64,000 nt of DNA from CAJQGY01 sp905478015 (GCA_943788365.1 CALSPZ010000001.1:248001-312000); one strand, 5' to 3'; positions 1 through 9,632 are shown, numbered from the stretch's first letter. The notes: generated from the sequence alone by a model not told the origin. Translations and numbers: made by a program.

Positions 1-1
1 T

Positions 2-1543
2 CAAGAGTATCAATATGGCTATGCTTATGATCAACAATTTCTTAATGATAATGGAATTTTTGACCCAGTTTGTGGTTGGCAGAATTACTTTGGAAGATCA
101 TCTTGTTTCCTAGCTGATAGATTATTCGGTGAAGTAACTAATGAGATGCTTGGTTCATGGTTAGCGGATGATTCACAGTTAGCTGACTCAAATCAAACAA
201 CGGTTGATTTCCAACTCTCAGGTGAGTTTGAGCTAATGAATAAATTTGTTGGTTTTGCTGTAACAGCAGAACATCAATCACAAAATTATTCACTTACACC
301 AGCACCTGGTAGATTAGATAACGATGATGATCCTGATGCAATTGTATTTATACAAGGATCTGCTATCAATGGTGGTGGTAAAAGAGAAAGAACATCTCTT
401 GGTTTAGAGCTTGCTTCTCAGGTTACTGATAAGTTAGAGGTAAACGTAGCTTCAAGATATGACGGCTATGATGATGCCTCTTCTAATGTTGGATCAAGAA
501 GATCTAACATGTTTAGTTTTGCTTATAGACCAAATGATGATGTTCTTGTGAGAGGGTCATTCTCTGAATCATTTAGAGCACCAGATATGAACTATCTTTT
601 CCAAGAAGCTAGTTCAGGTTTCTACAATGGATTCCAAGACTATGTTGCTTGTTATGCATATTACGTAAGTGATCCTACTACATATAACTACACAGACTAC
701 AGAGATTGTGAAGTTGGATCAGGAAGTGTTAAAGCTAATCTATCTGGAAACTCTTCTCTTGAAGAGGAAGAAGGTGAGAACTTTCAACTTGGTTTAGTTT
801 GGAATATCACTGAAAACTTAGATTTCACTATTGACTTGTACGAAGTAATGCTTGAAAGAGCTGTTACTAGAGAGAGTCCTTATACAATCAACTATGCAGA
901 AGGTAAATGTACCTATGGAGATGCTTTCCAAGAATTCATGAGAGATGAATTCCCTGACAGAAACTGTGCTGATGTATATTCTCAAATCATTCGTGGAGAT
1001 GCCACAGATTCAATTACTGGTGACGTTTTACCTATAGGGGCTTTTGAAGAAGTATTCCCAAGATACTCAAATCAATCATACCTAAATTATGAAGGTGCTG
1101 ACTGGAGCATGAATTATAGATATGAAACTCTCAATGCAGGTGACTTCTACTTCGCAGTTTCATCATCACATATTCTAAAAAGCGCTTCTAAGTTTGATGA
1201 CTACTCTGAAGAAGAGGATGCATTAGATGTATATTTATATGAGCCAAGATCTCAGCAGAATGCTAGCGTGAGATGGGTTTATGAAGATTGGTCAGTAAGT
1301 TTATTTGCTGATAGAACAGGTCACATGGAAGCATATAATGGCACTAAAACAGAGCCACATATAATCATGAACCTATCTACAAGCTATAGATATAGCCCTG
1401 ATTTAAGTTTTTATGTTAGTGTAAGAAACCTAGAAGATAAGATGCCTCAAAAAGATGCAGCTTATGGTTTCCCTTACTATAATCAAAACTACTTCAGTGC
1501 ATTTGGTAGATATATCACTGTCGGTGGTAGCTACACATTCTAA
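2..1543 (+). CDS. TonB-dependent outer-membrane receptor, C-terminal part (5' end outside window)
   Basis: The reading frame is open from base 2, so the gene starts upstream of the window and only about 513 C-terminal residues are seen. The sequence is rich in Tyr, Asn, Asp and aromatic residues in alternating beta-strand patterns and ends in SYTF, the terminal aromatic signature of outer-membrane barrels. Motifs such as GENFQLGLVWNITENLDFTIDLYE and SFSESFRAPDMNYLF match late barrel strands of TonB-dependent receptors. The plug and TonB box are missing because of the window edge. The substrate cannot be read. A terminator follows, then a TonB2-type energising cluster, which fits functionally. 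Confidence 0.9.
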   Translation, partial: QEYQYGYAYDQQFLNDNGIFDPVCGWQNYFGRSSCFLADRLFGEVTNEMLGSWLADDSQLADSNQTTVDFQLSGEFELMNKFVGFAVTAEHQSQNYSLTPAPGRLDNDDDPDAIVFIQGSAINGGGKRERTSLGLELASQVTDKLEVNVASRYDGYDDASSNVGSRRSNMFSFAYRPNDDVLVRGSFSESFRAPDMNYLFQEASSGFYNGFQDYVACYAYYVSDPTTYNYTDYRDCEVGSGSVKANLSGNSSLEEEEGENFQLGLVWNITENLDFTIDLYEVMLERAVTRESPYTINYAEGKCTYGDAFQEFMRDEFPDRNCADVYSQIIRGDATDSITGDVLPIGAFEEVFPRYSNQSYLNYEGADWSMNYRYETLNAGDFYFAVSSSHILKSASKFDDYSEEEDALDVYLYEPRSQQNASVRWVYEDWSVSLFADRTGHMEAYNGTKTEPHIIMNLSTSYRYSPDLSFYVSVRNLEDKMPQKDAAYGFPYYNQNYFSAFGRYITVGGSYTF

Positions 1544-1560
1544 TAAATTAGAATATTAAA

Positions 1561-1587
1561 AAGAGCCCTATATGGGCTCTTTTTTTT
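1561..1587 (+). terminator. Intrinsic terminator after the first TonB-dependent receptor
   Basis: AAGAGCCC (1561-1568) pairs perfectly with GGGCTCTT (1574-1581) around a TATAT loop, followed by a run of T. It separates the receptor from the TonB2-type cluster. Confidence 0.9.
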
Positions 1588-1613
1588 GGGATGAAATATA
1601 ACTACTTTATATA

Positions 1614-1619
1614 TATAAT
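1614..1619 (+). promoter_or_regulatory. -10 box (TATAAT) for the TonB2-type cluster, leaderless geometry
   Basis: TATAAT ends six bases before the ATG at 1626, so the expected transcription start (about 7 nt after the box) coincides with the start codon. No Shine-Dalgarno sequence precedes the ATG. No good -35 is visible at 17 bp. Confidence 0.5.
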
Positions 1620-1625
1620 ACCGCT

Positions 1626-2366
1626 ATGAAAAATCTAATACTTGTACTTCTTTCTTTTCCTTTAATCTCGCAAGAGATAGTAAATGAAACAATTAATACT
1701 CAGGTCGAGTCCAGCCAGGCTTCTGCTCAATTGCAAATTAAAATCGATGAGCTAGATGTTGAATCAAAAAAAATATATTTTGAATATAAAGATACATTAA
1801 ACGAATACAATTCTCTCAAGAGCTATGACGACCAACTATCGCAGATTGTGAACGCCCAAATTATAGAAATGGAAAGCATTAATCAGCAGATAGACTCTTT
1901 AGATGATGTAAATATAGATATATTGCCCTTACTTAAAAGAATGATTGATGCACTTGGTAAATTTATATCTATAGATATTCCTTTTCTAATTGATGAGAGA
2001 ACAGCAAGAGTTTCAGATCTTGATGCTCTTATAGTAAGAGCTGATATTACAACTGCAGAAAAGTTTAGAAAAATATTTGAGGCATATCAACTAGAGGCTG
2101 AGTTTGGAAAAACAATAGAGGCTTATCAAGGCTATTTAACTCTAGATGGAGCAGAACTTGCTGTAGATTATTTTAGACTCGGTAGACTGGGACTTTTCTA
2201 CAGAACTCCAGATGGAAAGGATACTGGATATTGGGATGCATCGTCAAAAGACTGGAATCATCAAGGCTCATCTTTGGACAGCAAACTTAAATCAGCATTA
2301 GATATTGCTAACAGACAATCTCCTCCAAACTTTATAACACTTCCATTAAAACCAATTACACAATGA
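1626..2366 (+). CDS. DUF3450 family periplasmic coiled-coil protein of the TonB2-type cluster
   Basis: A 246-residue protein with a short hydrophobic signal peptide (about residues 1-16), a coiled-coil stretch (about 25-90, repeated Ile/Leu/Glu/Gln heptads) and a C-terminal alpha/beta region with GLFYRTPDGKDTGYWDASSKDW, typical of DUF3450. In Vibrio TonB2 loci a DUF3450 gene comes first, followed by ttpC, exbB2, exbD2, tonB2 and a TPR gene, which is the order here. It probably supports assembly or energy coupling of the TonB2 complex in the periplasm; its molecular role is not established. Its stop overlaps the next start (ATGA). Confidence 0.85.
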   Translation: MKNLILVLLSFPLISQEIVNETINTQVESSQASAQLQIKIDELDVESKKIYFEYKDTLNEYNSLKSYDDQLSQIVNAQIIEMESINQQIDSLDDVNIDILPLLKRMIDALGKFISIDIPFLIDERTARVSDLDALIVRADITTAEKFRKIFEAYQLEAEFGKTIEAYQGYLTLDGAELAVDYFRLGRLGLFYRTPDGKDTGYWDASSKDWNHQGSSLDSKLKSALDIANRQSPPNFITLPLKPITQ

Positions 2367-3688
2367 AATATATACTAAACATAAGCACACTTATTTTTTT
2401 AATAAGTTTTAACTTATCTGCTCAAGATGTTCCAGAGCTTACAGACGATGAGTTACGTAATATTGAAATCAATGAATTACTTGAATTGGTTAAGACAAAT
2501 AAAAGTATATTTATTAATGAAGATAATAAGAGACTAAATTCATTTATCAATAAAGTTTCTGAAAGAAAGGCTCTTTTAAATGATGCTAAAAATAAATTAA
2601 AAAATGAAAAGGAAAGAAATATTAAGCTTGAAGATTCTTTTGAGCAAAATGAAAAAACACTTGCTGATCTTGAAGAAAAGTTAGAAATAAAGGTAGGTGT
2701 TCTTGGAGAACTGTTTGGAGTTACAAGACAATATGCTGGAGAACTTTTAGCTGCCAGTGAAAACTCAGTAGTATTTTATGAGTTTCCAAATAGACCTTCG
2801 ATTCTTAGAGATATAGGACAAGAAAAAGTTCACAACCTAAATCAACTTGAGAATTTATGGATATCTTATTTTGATGAAATAGTTGCTGGAAGTGAGATTA
2901 AAACATTTAAAGCAACAATCACATCTCCTAATGGAGAGAATATTGCTGGTGACATTACAAGATATGGTTTATTTTCTGCTTCCTATGATGGAAAGTTTGT
3001 TAAACCTGTCTCTTCATTAAATTCATTTCAACTTCTTGCAAAGCAACCTGAAGGGACCTTTACTAAGACATTATCAAAGCATAAGAGTGCAGACGCATAT
3101 ACCAATGTATCTATTGACCCAACCAGAGGGTTTCTACTATCTTTATATTTAGATAAAGCTAACTGGTTTGAGCGAATTGCTCAAGGTAAGTCAATTGGTT
3201 TTGTAATAATATTCATTGGTTTTATTGGCTTAGCTTTTAGCATTTTTAAGATTGTTAGATTAAGAGATTATTCCAATGAAGTACTCACCGACGCACCGCA
3301 AAATATTCCATCACAAATGGAGTCACTAATTAAAGACGGAACTTCTCGCGAGTCCAAAGAAAATATTATTGATGAATTTATTATCAATTACTCAGGAAAG
3401 ATTGAATGGGGGAATAATTGGGTAAAATTCTTTGCTGCCGTAGCTCCATTATTAGGACTGCTTGGAACAGTTATAGGAATGATCGAGACATTCCAGGCCA
3501 TAACACTATTTGGTACTGGCGATCCAAAACAAATGGCTGGCGGTATATCACAAGCGCTTGTAACTACAATGCTTGGGTTAATAGTTGCTGCACCATTATT
3601 GGGAATGTATACATATCTGTCAGAGAAGACTGAATCCATTGTACAGGTGCTAGAAGAAAAGGCTTCTTACATTTTATCAAAGGATTAA
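2363..3688 (+). CDS. TtpC-like MotA/TolQ/ExbB family proton-channel protein
   Basis: A 441-residue protein, much longer than ExbB. Signal peptide about 1-20 (ending near LSAQ), a coiled coil about 60-110, a periplasmic domain, a membrane segment about 275-297 (IGFVIIFIGFIGLAFSIF), and a C-terminal MotA/TolQ/ExbB domain about 350-435 with AAVAPLLGLLGTVIGMIETF and an ISQALVTTMLGLIVAAPLLG segment. This architecture is that of TtpC, the extra fourth component of TonB2 systems in Vibrio. It likely couples the proton motive force to TonB together with the following ExbB and ExbD. It overlaps the upstream gene by four bases. Confidence 0.88.
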   Translation: MKYILNISTLIFLISFNLSAQDVPELTDDELRNIEINELLELVKTNKSIFINEDNKRLNSFINKVSERKALLNDAKNKLKNEKERNIKLEDSFEQNEKTLADLEEKLEIKVGVLGELFGVTRQYAGELLAASENSVVFYEFPNRPSILRDIGQEKVHNLNQLENLWISYFDEIVAGSEIKTFKATITSPNGENIAGDITRYGLFSASYDGKFVKPVSSLNSFQLLAKQPEGTFTKTLSKHKSADAYTNVSIDPTRGFLLSLYLDKANWFERIAQGKSIGFVIIFIGFIGLAFSIFKIVRLRDYSNEVLTDAPQNIPSQMESLIKDGTSRESKENIIDEFIINYSGKIEWGNNWVKFFAAVAPLLGLLGTVIGMIETFQAITLFGTGDPKQMAGGISQALVTTMLGLIVAAPLLGMYTYLSEKTESIVQVLEEKASYILSKD

Positions 3689-3691
3689 TAA

Positions 3692-4204
3692 GTGTTTTTA
3701 AATGAGCTAATAGTTAAAGGGGGACCGGTACTTTATCTGTTATTCTTTTTAACACTAATTATATTTACCGTTCTTATTAATAAGTACTACTTTGTATTTA
3801 TTGATAAAGAGTCTTGGTATAAAGATAAACTAGATAATTTCTATACAGAGTTTCCACCATCTCACATGAAACTCTACAATGTAGAAAAAACTTTTTTATC
3901 AGAGTTCAGAAGAGATTCTTTATCAAATATTAAGCTTCTCGATGGTTTAATAGGTATGTGCCCAATGATTGGATTGCTTGGAACTGTCTATGGGATGATT
4001 GAGGTTTTTGAAGTCCTTTCATTTTTAGGAACTGGAAATCCAAGAGCTATGTCTTCTGGGGTAGCTAAGGCAACAATACCGACCATGGCTAGTATGGTTA
4101 TTACTTTATTTGGACTATATTTCAGACAAGATTTGACACAAAGAATCAACAAAACAACTGAACAAATGAAATTATTGATTAAACAAAAAGGATATACACA
4201 TTGA
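3692..4204 (+). CDS. exbB: ExbB2-like biopolymer transport protein (proton channel)
   Basis: A 170-residue MotA/TolQ/ExbB protein starting at GTG 3692, three bases after the previous stop. Membrane segments at about 12-31, 85-107 (LLDGLIGMCPMIGLLGTVYG) and 128-150. The short ExbB2 type lacks the long N-terminal extension of the upstream TtpC-like protein. It forms the inner-membrane proton channel with ExbD and energises TonB. No ATG lies close enough to replace the GTG without losing the first membrane helix. Confidence 0.9.
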   Translation: MFLNELIVKGGPVLYLLFFLTLIIFTVLINKYYFVFIDKESWYKDKLDNFYTEFPPSHMKLYNVEKTFLSEFRRDSLSNIKLLDGLIGMCPMIGLLGTVYGMIEVFEVLSFLGTGNPRAMSSGVAKATIPTMASMVITLFGLYFRQDLTQRINKTTEQMKLLIKQKGYTH

Positions 4205-4605
4205 GAAGAAAGAATAGAAAAAAGGTTGAAGACTCAGCATTAGACTTAACTCCGATGATGGATATAGTTTTTATTATGCTAATTTTCTTTATTGTTACAA
4301 CGTCATTTGTAAAAGAAACAGGAGTAGATATAAATAGACCCAATGCAGAAACTGCAGAAAGAGACGAAAAAGGTAATATTCTGGTAGCCATAACCTCCAA
4401 TAATGAGATATGGATTGATAAAAGAAGGGTTGATTTAAAAGCTGTTAGAGCAAATATAGAAAGGTTAAAGATAGAGTATCCTGGAGGTTCTGTGATTATT
4501 CAAGCTGATAAAGAATCTCGATCCGGTTTATTGGTTGAGGCTATGGATCAGATTAGACTTGCAGGAGTTCAAAATATCTCAATAGCTGCAAAGAATGACA
4601 ATTAA
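4201..4605 (+). CDS. exbD: ExbD2-like biopolymer transport protein
   Basis: A 134-residue protein with one N-terminal membrane helix (about 20-39) and a periplasmic ExbD/TolR domain. The protonatable Asp in LTPMMDIVFIMLIFF is residue 21 and is intact. The start is TTG 4201, overlapping the exbB stop as TTGA; the next downstream ATG would remove the conserved cytoplasmic tail and the LTPMMD motif. It works with ExbB and TonB at the inner membrane. Confidence 0.9.
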   Translation: MRRKNRKKVEDSALDLTPMMDIVFIMLIFFIVTTSFVKETGVDINRPNAETAERDEKGNILVAITSNNEIWIDKRRVDLKAVRANIERLKIEYPGGSVIIQADKESRSGLLVEAMDQIRLAGVQNISIAAKNDN

Positions 4606-5221
4606 TATTAAATTATTTTTAAGATTTGTTATTGCATTTTCAGTAACATGCATCATTTTTTTTATTATTCAAACACTAATCTCTCAAGCTTCTGAGCTTA
4701 ATAAAAGCAATAAAGCTCCTAATTTCATTGAATTTATTCGAATTAAGCAAGATGACTCGTTGCAGGAAAGAAAAAGAACAATACCTGATAAACCTCCCAC
4801 GCCCAAGAGACCACCTCAGCCACAGGTTGAGATAGATGTATCCAAACCGCCTCCTACTGCTAATTTAGATTTTGATATGCCAGATTTTTCACTCCCTACT
4901 GATTTTTCAGGAGCCTTTATGGGTAACTTAGAATCTATGGGTACTGGGACTAGTCAACTTATTCCTATTGTAAAGGTTGCTCCTAGGTGTCCAAGAGAGG
5001 CTCAAATTTCTGGGATAGATGGCTCAGTTACTCTTTTATTAAATGTAAATTCAAATGGACGGGTTAGCACTATTCAAGTTAAATCTGCTAAACCTACTCG
5101 AATTTTTAATTCAGAGGCAATTAAAGCAGTTAAAAGATGGCAATTCAAACCTAAAACTATTGATGGTATTGCTGTAGATCAGAAGGGTGAATTACTAGTG
5201 GAGTTTAGTTGCAATGTTTAG
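4595..5221 (+). CDS. tonB: TonB2-like energy transducer
   Basis: A 208-residue protein: N-terminal membrane anchor (about 8-30), a proline-rich spacer (about 55-90, with RTIPDKPPTPKRPPQPQ) and a C-terminal TonB domain (about 128-205) with APRCPREAQISGIDGSV and the AVKRWQFKP motif. The short spacer is typical of TonB2. It transmits ExbB/ExbD energy to outer-membrane receptors such as the two in this window. It overlaps exbD by 11 bp and the TPR gene by 8 bp, so the six genes look like one transcript. Confidence 0.93.
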   Translation: MTINIKLFLRFVIAFSVTCIIFFIIQTLISQASELNKSNKAPNFIEFIRIKQDDSLQERKRTIPDKPPTPKRPPQPQVEIDVSKPPPTANLDFDMPDFSLPTDFSGAFMGNLESMGTGTSQLIPIVKVAPRCPREAQISGIDGSVTLLLNVNSNGRVSTIQVKSAKPTRIFNSEAIKAVKRWQFKPKTIDGIAVDQKGELLVEFSCNV

Positions 5222-6425
5222 ATCGATTTTTACAATTTTGGTATTATTTTCATTTTCTCATTCAGTCTTCTCTTTAGATGATGCTATTAGCCAAAGAACA
5301 TATGAATATCTTAAACGAGTAAACGAGGCTATAGATGAAGAGAATTGGGAAAGAGCAAAAAAAGATTTAGATACATTTGATCGATACTATCAATCAGATC
5401 AAAGTTATGAACGAGCATTGATGCAACAGCTTTATGGAAATTTTTATGCAATTCAGGGGAAGTACTCTGAAGCTATAAGTAAATATGAAAATGCTCTTCG
5501 ATTTAAAAAGATGCCTTTAATTACTGGTTTTCAAGTTCGTAAGAATCTTGCACAATGCTATTTTCAAACTTCAGATTATAAAAATACTATTAGGGTATTA
5601 GAAGACTACAAAGCCATAGCAGAAAAGAGACTTCAAATCTTTCAACCCTTAAATGCAATCATGCTAGGTATTTCTTATTACCAAGAGGGTGACCTTATGC
5701 CTGCATATGAGAATATCGCATTTGCAAATGCTTCATCAACAAAATATAAAGAGGATTGGCTTGGTTATGAATTTGGAGTAGCTATCGAGCTAGAGATGTT
5801 TGAAGAAGCTAAGGATGTTGCTCAACTCCTTGTTTTCTTAAATCCTGATAAAAAAGAATATTGGAAACAACTTAGCGGTTTATATTTTGCAACTGATTCA
5901 GATGATGAGTCCCTAGCTGGATTTGAGCTTGCTTATGAAAGAAATACACTTACAAAGGAAAAAGAGTTTGTTGACCTTGCTAAATACTATTTGTATAAAA
6001 CTCTTCCTCAGAAGGCTGTAAAGGTTCTTGAATCTGGCATTAAATTTGGAATTGTTGATAAAACTAAAGAGAATTATGACCTTTTAGCTGACTCTTATTT
6101 TCTTCTAAAAGATAGGGTAATTGGAATTGAGTATTTAATTAAATCATTAGAGATTGATAGTGATCCAGATACTGCATTTAAAATTGGTCGATTTGCATTT
6201 GAAGAAGAGAATTGGGATCTTGCATATATGTATCTTAAGAAGGCTAAGGATCTTAAATATAGCAAAACACCAGGAAGATTGGATTTGTTGATGGGAATTT
6301 GTAAGTATGAAAATAACGATTACAAAACAGCATCTAAATTTTTTAATTATGCTTTAGATTTTGAGGGAACAAAAACTTCTGCAGAGGGTTGGCTTTTATA
6401 TCTTGAAAACCTTCAAGCAAGCTGA
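5214..6425 (+). CDS. TPR-repeat periplasmic protein at the end of the TonB2-type cluster
   Basis: A 403-residue protein with a signal peptide (about 1-20, ending near SVFS) and repeated helix pairs of the tetratricopeptide type, for example GNFYAIQGKYSEAISKYENA and the AFKIGRFAFEEENWDLAYMY region. The last gene of Vibrio TonB2 loci is also a TPR protein. It is probably periplasmic and acts as a scaffold for the TonB complex; its partner is unknown. Confidence 0.85.
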   Translation: MFRSIFTILVLFSFSHSVFSLDDAISQRTYEYLKRVNEAIDEENWERAKKDLDTFDRYYQSDQSYERALMQQLYGNFYAIQGKYSEAISKYENALRFKKMPLITGFQVRKNLAQCYFQTSDYKNTIRVLEDYKAIAEKRLQIFQPLNAIMLGISYYQEGDLMPAYENIAFANASSTKYKEDWLGYEFGVAIELEMFEEAKDVAQLLVFLNPDKKEYWKQLSGLYFATDSDDESLAGFELAYERNTLTKEKEFVDLAKYYLYKTLPQKAVKVLESGIKFGIVDKTKENYDLLADSYFLLKDRVIGIEYLIKSLEIDSDPDTAFKIGRFAFEEENWDLAYMYLKKAKDLKYSKTPGRLDLLMGICKYENNDYKTASKFFNYALDFEGTKTSAEGWLLYLENLQAS

Positions 6426-6456
6426 ACTTTTTTAAGTCAATTATTGTCAAATACTT

Positions 6457-7134
6457 ATGATCATACAAACAAAAGATATTAAGAGATCATTCGTTATGGG
6501 AAACTCAACCGTTGATGCTCTAAAGGGTGTTAATTTTGGTGTTGAAAAAGGAGAGTTTATAGCAATTATGGGGCCATCAGGGTCTGGTAAAACCACATTA
6601 ATGAATATTATTGGTTGCTTAGATACTCCAACATCTGGTAAATATTTATTGAATAATAATCTTGTTAATAACTTAGATGAAGATGAACTTGCACTAATTA
6701 GAAATAAAGAGATTGGCTTTGTATTTCAATCCTTTCATCTTCTAGCAAAAAATTCAGCACTAGATAATGTCTTACTTCCATTAAAGTATGCTGGTAAAGG
6801 TAAGGAAGAGTCGTTGCAAAGAGCCACAGAGGTCCTACAGGAAGTTGGGTTGGAGGATAGAATACATCATGGTCCATCAGAACTTTCGGGCGGTCAGCAG
6901 CAAAGAGTGGCTATAGCTAGAGCGCTTGTAAATAAACCAAGTATTATTTTTGCAGATGAACCAACAGGTAATCTCGATAGCAAAACAGAAGCTGATGTGA
7001 TGAATCTTTTTAAAAAATTAAACAGCGAAGGTCAAACAATTATTTTGATTACTCATGAGCAAGAAATCGCTGATCAATGCAAAAGGGTTATTAAAATACG
7101 AGATGGTCTCATTGAATCTGATAGAATTAATTAA
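6457..7134 (+). CDS. ABC transporter ATP-binding protein, MacB/LolD type
   Basis: A 225-residue ATPase with Walker A GPSGSGKTT (residues 39-47), a Q-loop in VFQSFHLL, the signature LSGGQQQRVAIARAL (about 142) and Walker B IIFADEPTGNLD. This length and sequence are typical of the LolD/FtsE/MacB-N group that pairs with FtsX-like permeases. A periplasmic adaptor and an FtsX-type permease follow, so the three genes form a tripartite export set resembling MacAB split into separate subunits. The substrate is unknown. Confidence 0.92.
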   Translation: MIIQTKDIKRSFVMGNSTVDALKGVNFGVEKGEFIAIMGPSGSGKTTLMNIIGCLDTPTSGKYLLNNNLVNNLDEDELALIRNKEIGFVFQSFHLLAKNSALDNVLLPLKYAGKGKEESLQRATEVLQEVGLEDRIHHGPSELSGGQQQRVAIARALVNKPSIIFADEPTGNLDSKTEADVMNLFKKLNSEGQTIILITHEQEIADQCKRVIKIRDGLIESDRIN

Positions 7135-7146
7135 TTAGGAACACTT

Positions 7147-8370
7147 ATGAATAAAATTAATAAAAAGCAATTGATAATAGTTGGCATTATCGCAATAGTT
7201 GTTGCATATTTTTCTTTATCTTCAAAGGATGAACCTAAACAAGATGAAGCTTTAGCAAACTTTTATAAAAAAGATGAAGTCTCCGCAAAAAAATTATTTG
7301 TTTCAATCGAAGCATCTGGCTTAATTGAAGCCATATCATCTGTAGAAATTAAATCCAAAGCTTCTGGTGAAATTCTTTTTTTAGGTGCTGAAGTAGGTGA
7401 TTTTATTTCTAAGGGATCAATGCTTTCTCAAATTGATCAAAGGACTCCAAAAAATATTTTAGACCAATCTAAATCAGACCTTACTGCTTCTAACGTAAGG
7501 CTTAAAAATGCTGAGGCTCAATTTAATAGAGGAAAAGAACTTCATGAAAAAGGGAGTATATCTGACAAAGATTTTGAAGATATACAAGAGAACTTTGCCC
7601 AAGCCAAATCTACTCTTGTAAGAACTCAAGTTACCTATGAAAATGCCAAAATCGCATTAGATGATACAGTGGTTAGATCTCCTGTCTCAGGAACAGTAAT
7701 ATCTAGACCTGTCGAAGTTGGTCAGGTTATATCATCACCAACTCAAGCTGTTGGCGGAGGTACAGTTTTAATGACAATGGCAGATCTTTCAAAGGTAAGG
7801 GTAAGGGCCCTTGTTGATGAGATTGATGTTGGCAAAGTTTCTATAGGTCAAAAAGTGTCTATCAAGGTAGCCGCATACAGAGATAAAGAATTCTTTGGTA
7901 CTGTTTCTAAAATAGAACCTAAAGCAAGAGTTGAGCAAAATGTTACAACTTTCCCTGTTTTAATTGATATAGACAATAAAGAAAACTTGTTACTTCTTGG
8001 CATGAATACAGATGTTGTTATTGATGTTTTAAATAAAGAAGTTGCTTTAAGCACTCCATCCATGTCATTAAGAACAAGAAAAGATATTTATTCTGCAGCT
8101 TCAATAATTAATATGCCAAAAGAAAGTATTGATAAATTTCTTGAAGACCAGGTAACAGGTGAAAATTTTAATAAATTTATTGTTATAAAAGACTCATTAA
8201 GTGGACCGTTATTAACATGGGTAGAAATTGGTGTTTCTGACTTGGCTAATGTAGAAATTATAGATGGCTTAAATCAAGGAGATACTATTTATATTATGCC
8301 AAGCAAAAGCCTTTTTGATTATCAAAAAAGATTTAAAGAGCGTGTGAGTGCCTCATTTAGCTTTGGTTGA
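7147..8370 (+). CDS. MacA/HlyD-like periplasmic membrane fusion protein
   Basis: A 407-residue protein with an N-terminal membrane anchor (about 8-26), a lipoyl/biotinyl-like half motif (SSVEIKSKASGEILFLGAEV), a coiled-coil hairpin (about 108-175) and a second lipoyl half (DDTVVRSPVSGTVISRPVEV), then a beta-barrel domain. This is the standard adaptor layout. It lies 12 bp after the ATPase gene and overlaps or abuts the permease gene. It probably bridges the inner-membrane permease to an outer-membrane channel encoded elsewhere. Confidence 0.9.
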   Translation: MNKINKKQLIIVGIIAIVVAYFSLSSKDEPKQDEALANFYKKDEVSAKKLFVSIEASGLIEAISSVEIKSKASGEILFLGAEVGDFISKGSMLSQIDQRTPKNILDQSKSDLTASNVRLKNAEAQFNRGKELHEKGSISDKDFEDIQENFAQAKSTLVRTQVTYENAKIALDDTVVRSPVSGTVISRPVEVGQVISSPTQAVGGGTVLMTMADLSKVRVRALVDEIDVGKVSIGQKVSIKVAAYRDKEFFGTVSKIEPKARVEQNVTTFPVLIDIDNKENLLLLGMNTDVVIDVLNKEVALSTPSMSLRTRKDIYSAASIINMPKESIDKFLEDQVTGENFNKFIVIKDSLSGPLLTWVEIGVSDLANVEIIDGLNQGDTIYIMPSKSLFDYQKRFKERVSASFSFG

Positions 8371-8375
8371 TAGAT

Positions 8376-9632
8376 ATGTTTTCTAGTATTAAGAAATTAG
8401 TATCACCATTCATGGTAGATTTATCTCTATTTAGAGAAGCTCTTCAATCTGCATCATCATCAATAAGATCAAATAAAATACGCTCTTTTTTAACTGCCTT
8501 GGCAATTATTATTGGAACAGCGGCTGTTATTGCAATTATTGGTTTGGGTTCAAGTGCCTCAAAGTCACTAGATGAAAAAATTGATGATCTTGGAGGTAGA
8601 ACGCTTTACGTTGGCCCTAGTCAAAGAAAAAGAGGGGCAGTAACTCAGGGCTTAAATCCTCTTGTGATTAAAGATGCAGCAGCTCTAGAAAAGGATCTTG
8701 AGCATAGTTGGAAAATTTCTCCAACAATGACAGGTTCTAGGCAGATTAAATTCAATACAGCTAATATAAGCGGAAGAGTTGGGGGTTATTTACCAATACA
8801 CTTTAATGTTAGAGGTTATGACCTTGATCTTGGAAGATTATTTAATGAGGAGGATAATTTAGCAAGAAGAAAAGTTGTGGTGGTTGGATCAAAAATTCCT
8901 CAAGAACTAAAAACAAGACCTGATGCACTATTAGGTAAACAAATTACAATTGCAGGCGTTTCATACGAAGTTGTAGGCATATTAAAAGAGGAAGGTTCAA
9001 CAGGATGGCAAAGCCCTGATGAAGAGCTATACGTCCCTATATTAACAGCTGCGCAAAGAATATTTGGAAGGGTTAGGGTTGATTCCATTAATGTAGGCGT
9101 TGCTAATGATGCCAATATTGAACAAGTGATGATGTCTATTGAGAGAATATTAAGACAACAGCATGATATTGGCCCAGGCCAGGATAATGATTTTAGAATT
9201 GCTGACTATAGTCAATTTTCAGATTTACGCAGAGATGCTACAAATATCTTTACTTTTTTAATTGCAGGAATTGCTGCTATAAGCCTACTAGTTGGAGGAA
9301 TAGGAGTTATGAATATAATGCTTGTTTCTGTAACTGAAAGGACAAGAGAGATTGGTTTAAGAAAAGCGCTTGGAGCATCGAGAAACATAATTATGCTTCA
9401 GTTTATTGTAGAAGCTATTCTTCTTTGTGGAATTGGAGGCATTATTGGAGTATTGATTGGAACATCATTACTAGCTCTTTTAACTTCTATCTTTAGCTGG
9501 CCTTTTGAAATGCCATTAGTTGCAATAATTGGATCAATATCTTTCTCAGCTCTAGTTGGATTATTTTTTGGAATATGGCCTGCCAATAAAGCTGCTAAAT
9601 TAGATCCAGTAATAGCATTAAGGCATGAATAA
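8376..9632 (+). CDS. MacB/LolC-type ABC permease (FtsX domain)
   Basis: About 418 residues: a membrane helix near residues 35-60 (FLTALAIIIGTAAVIAIIG), a periplasmic MacB-PCD domain (about 60-270), and three C-terminal helices of the FtsX fold, including LLVGGIGVMNIMLVSVTERT and TREIGLRKALGAS. I prefer the ATG at 8376. A TTG at 8367 overlapping the previous stop is also in frame and would add three residues. The next gene starts within its last codons (9625). Confidence 0.9.
   Translation: MFSSIKKLVSPFMVDLSLFREALQSASSSIRSNKIRSFLTALAIIIGTAAVIAIIGLGSSASKSLDEKIDDLGGRTLYVGPSQRKRGAVTQGLNPLVIKDAAALEKDLEHSWKISPTMTGSRQIKFNTANISGRVGGYLPIHFNVRGYDLDLGRLFNEEDNLARRKVVVVGSKIPQELKTRPDALLGKQITIAGVSYEVVGILKEEGSTGWQSPDEELYVPILTAAQRIFGRVRVDSINVGVANDANIEQVMMSIERILRQQHDIGPGQDNDFRIADYSQFSDLRRDATNIFTFLIAGIAAISLLVGGIGVMNIMLVSVTERTREIGLRKALGASRNIIMLQFIVEAILLCGIGGIIGVLIGTSLLALLTSIFSWPFEMPLVAIIGSISFSALVGLFFGIWPANKAAKLDPVIALRHE

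Noticed and set aside
3388..3639. Open frames opposite or inside ttpC, metG, rne, coaBC and other long genes
   Set aside because: They are shadows of conserved genes in other frames, with no ribosome sites or family motifs.
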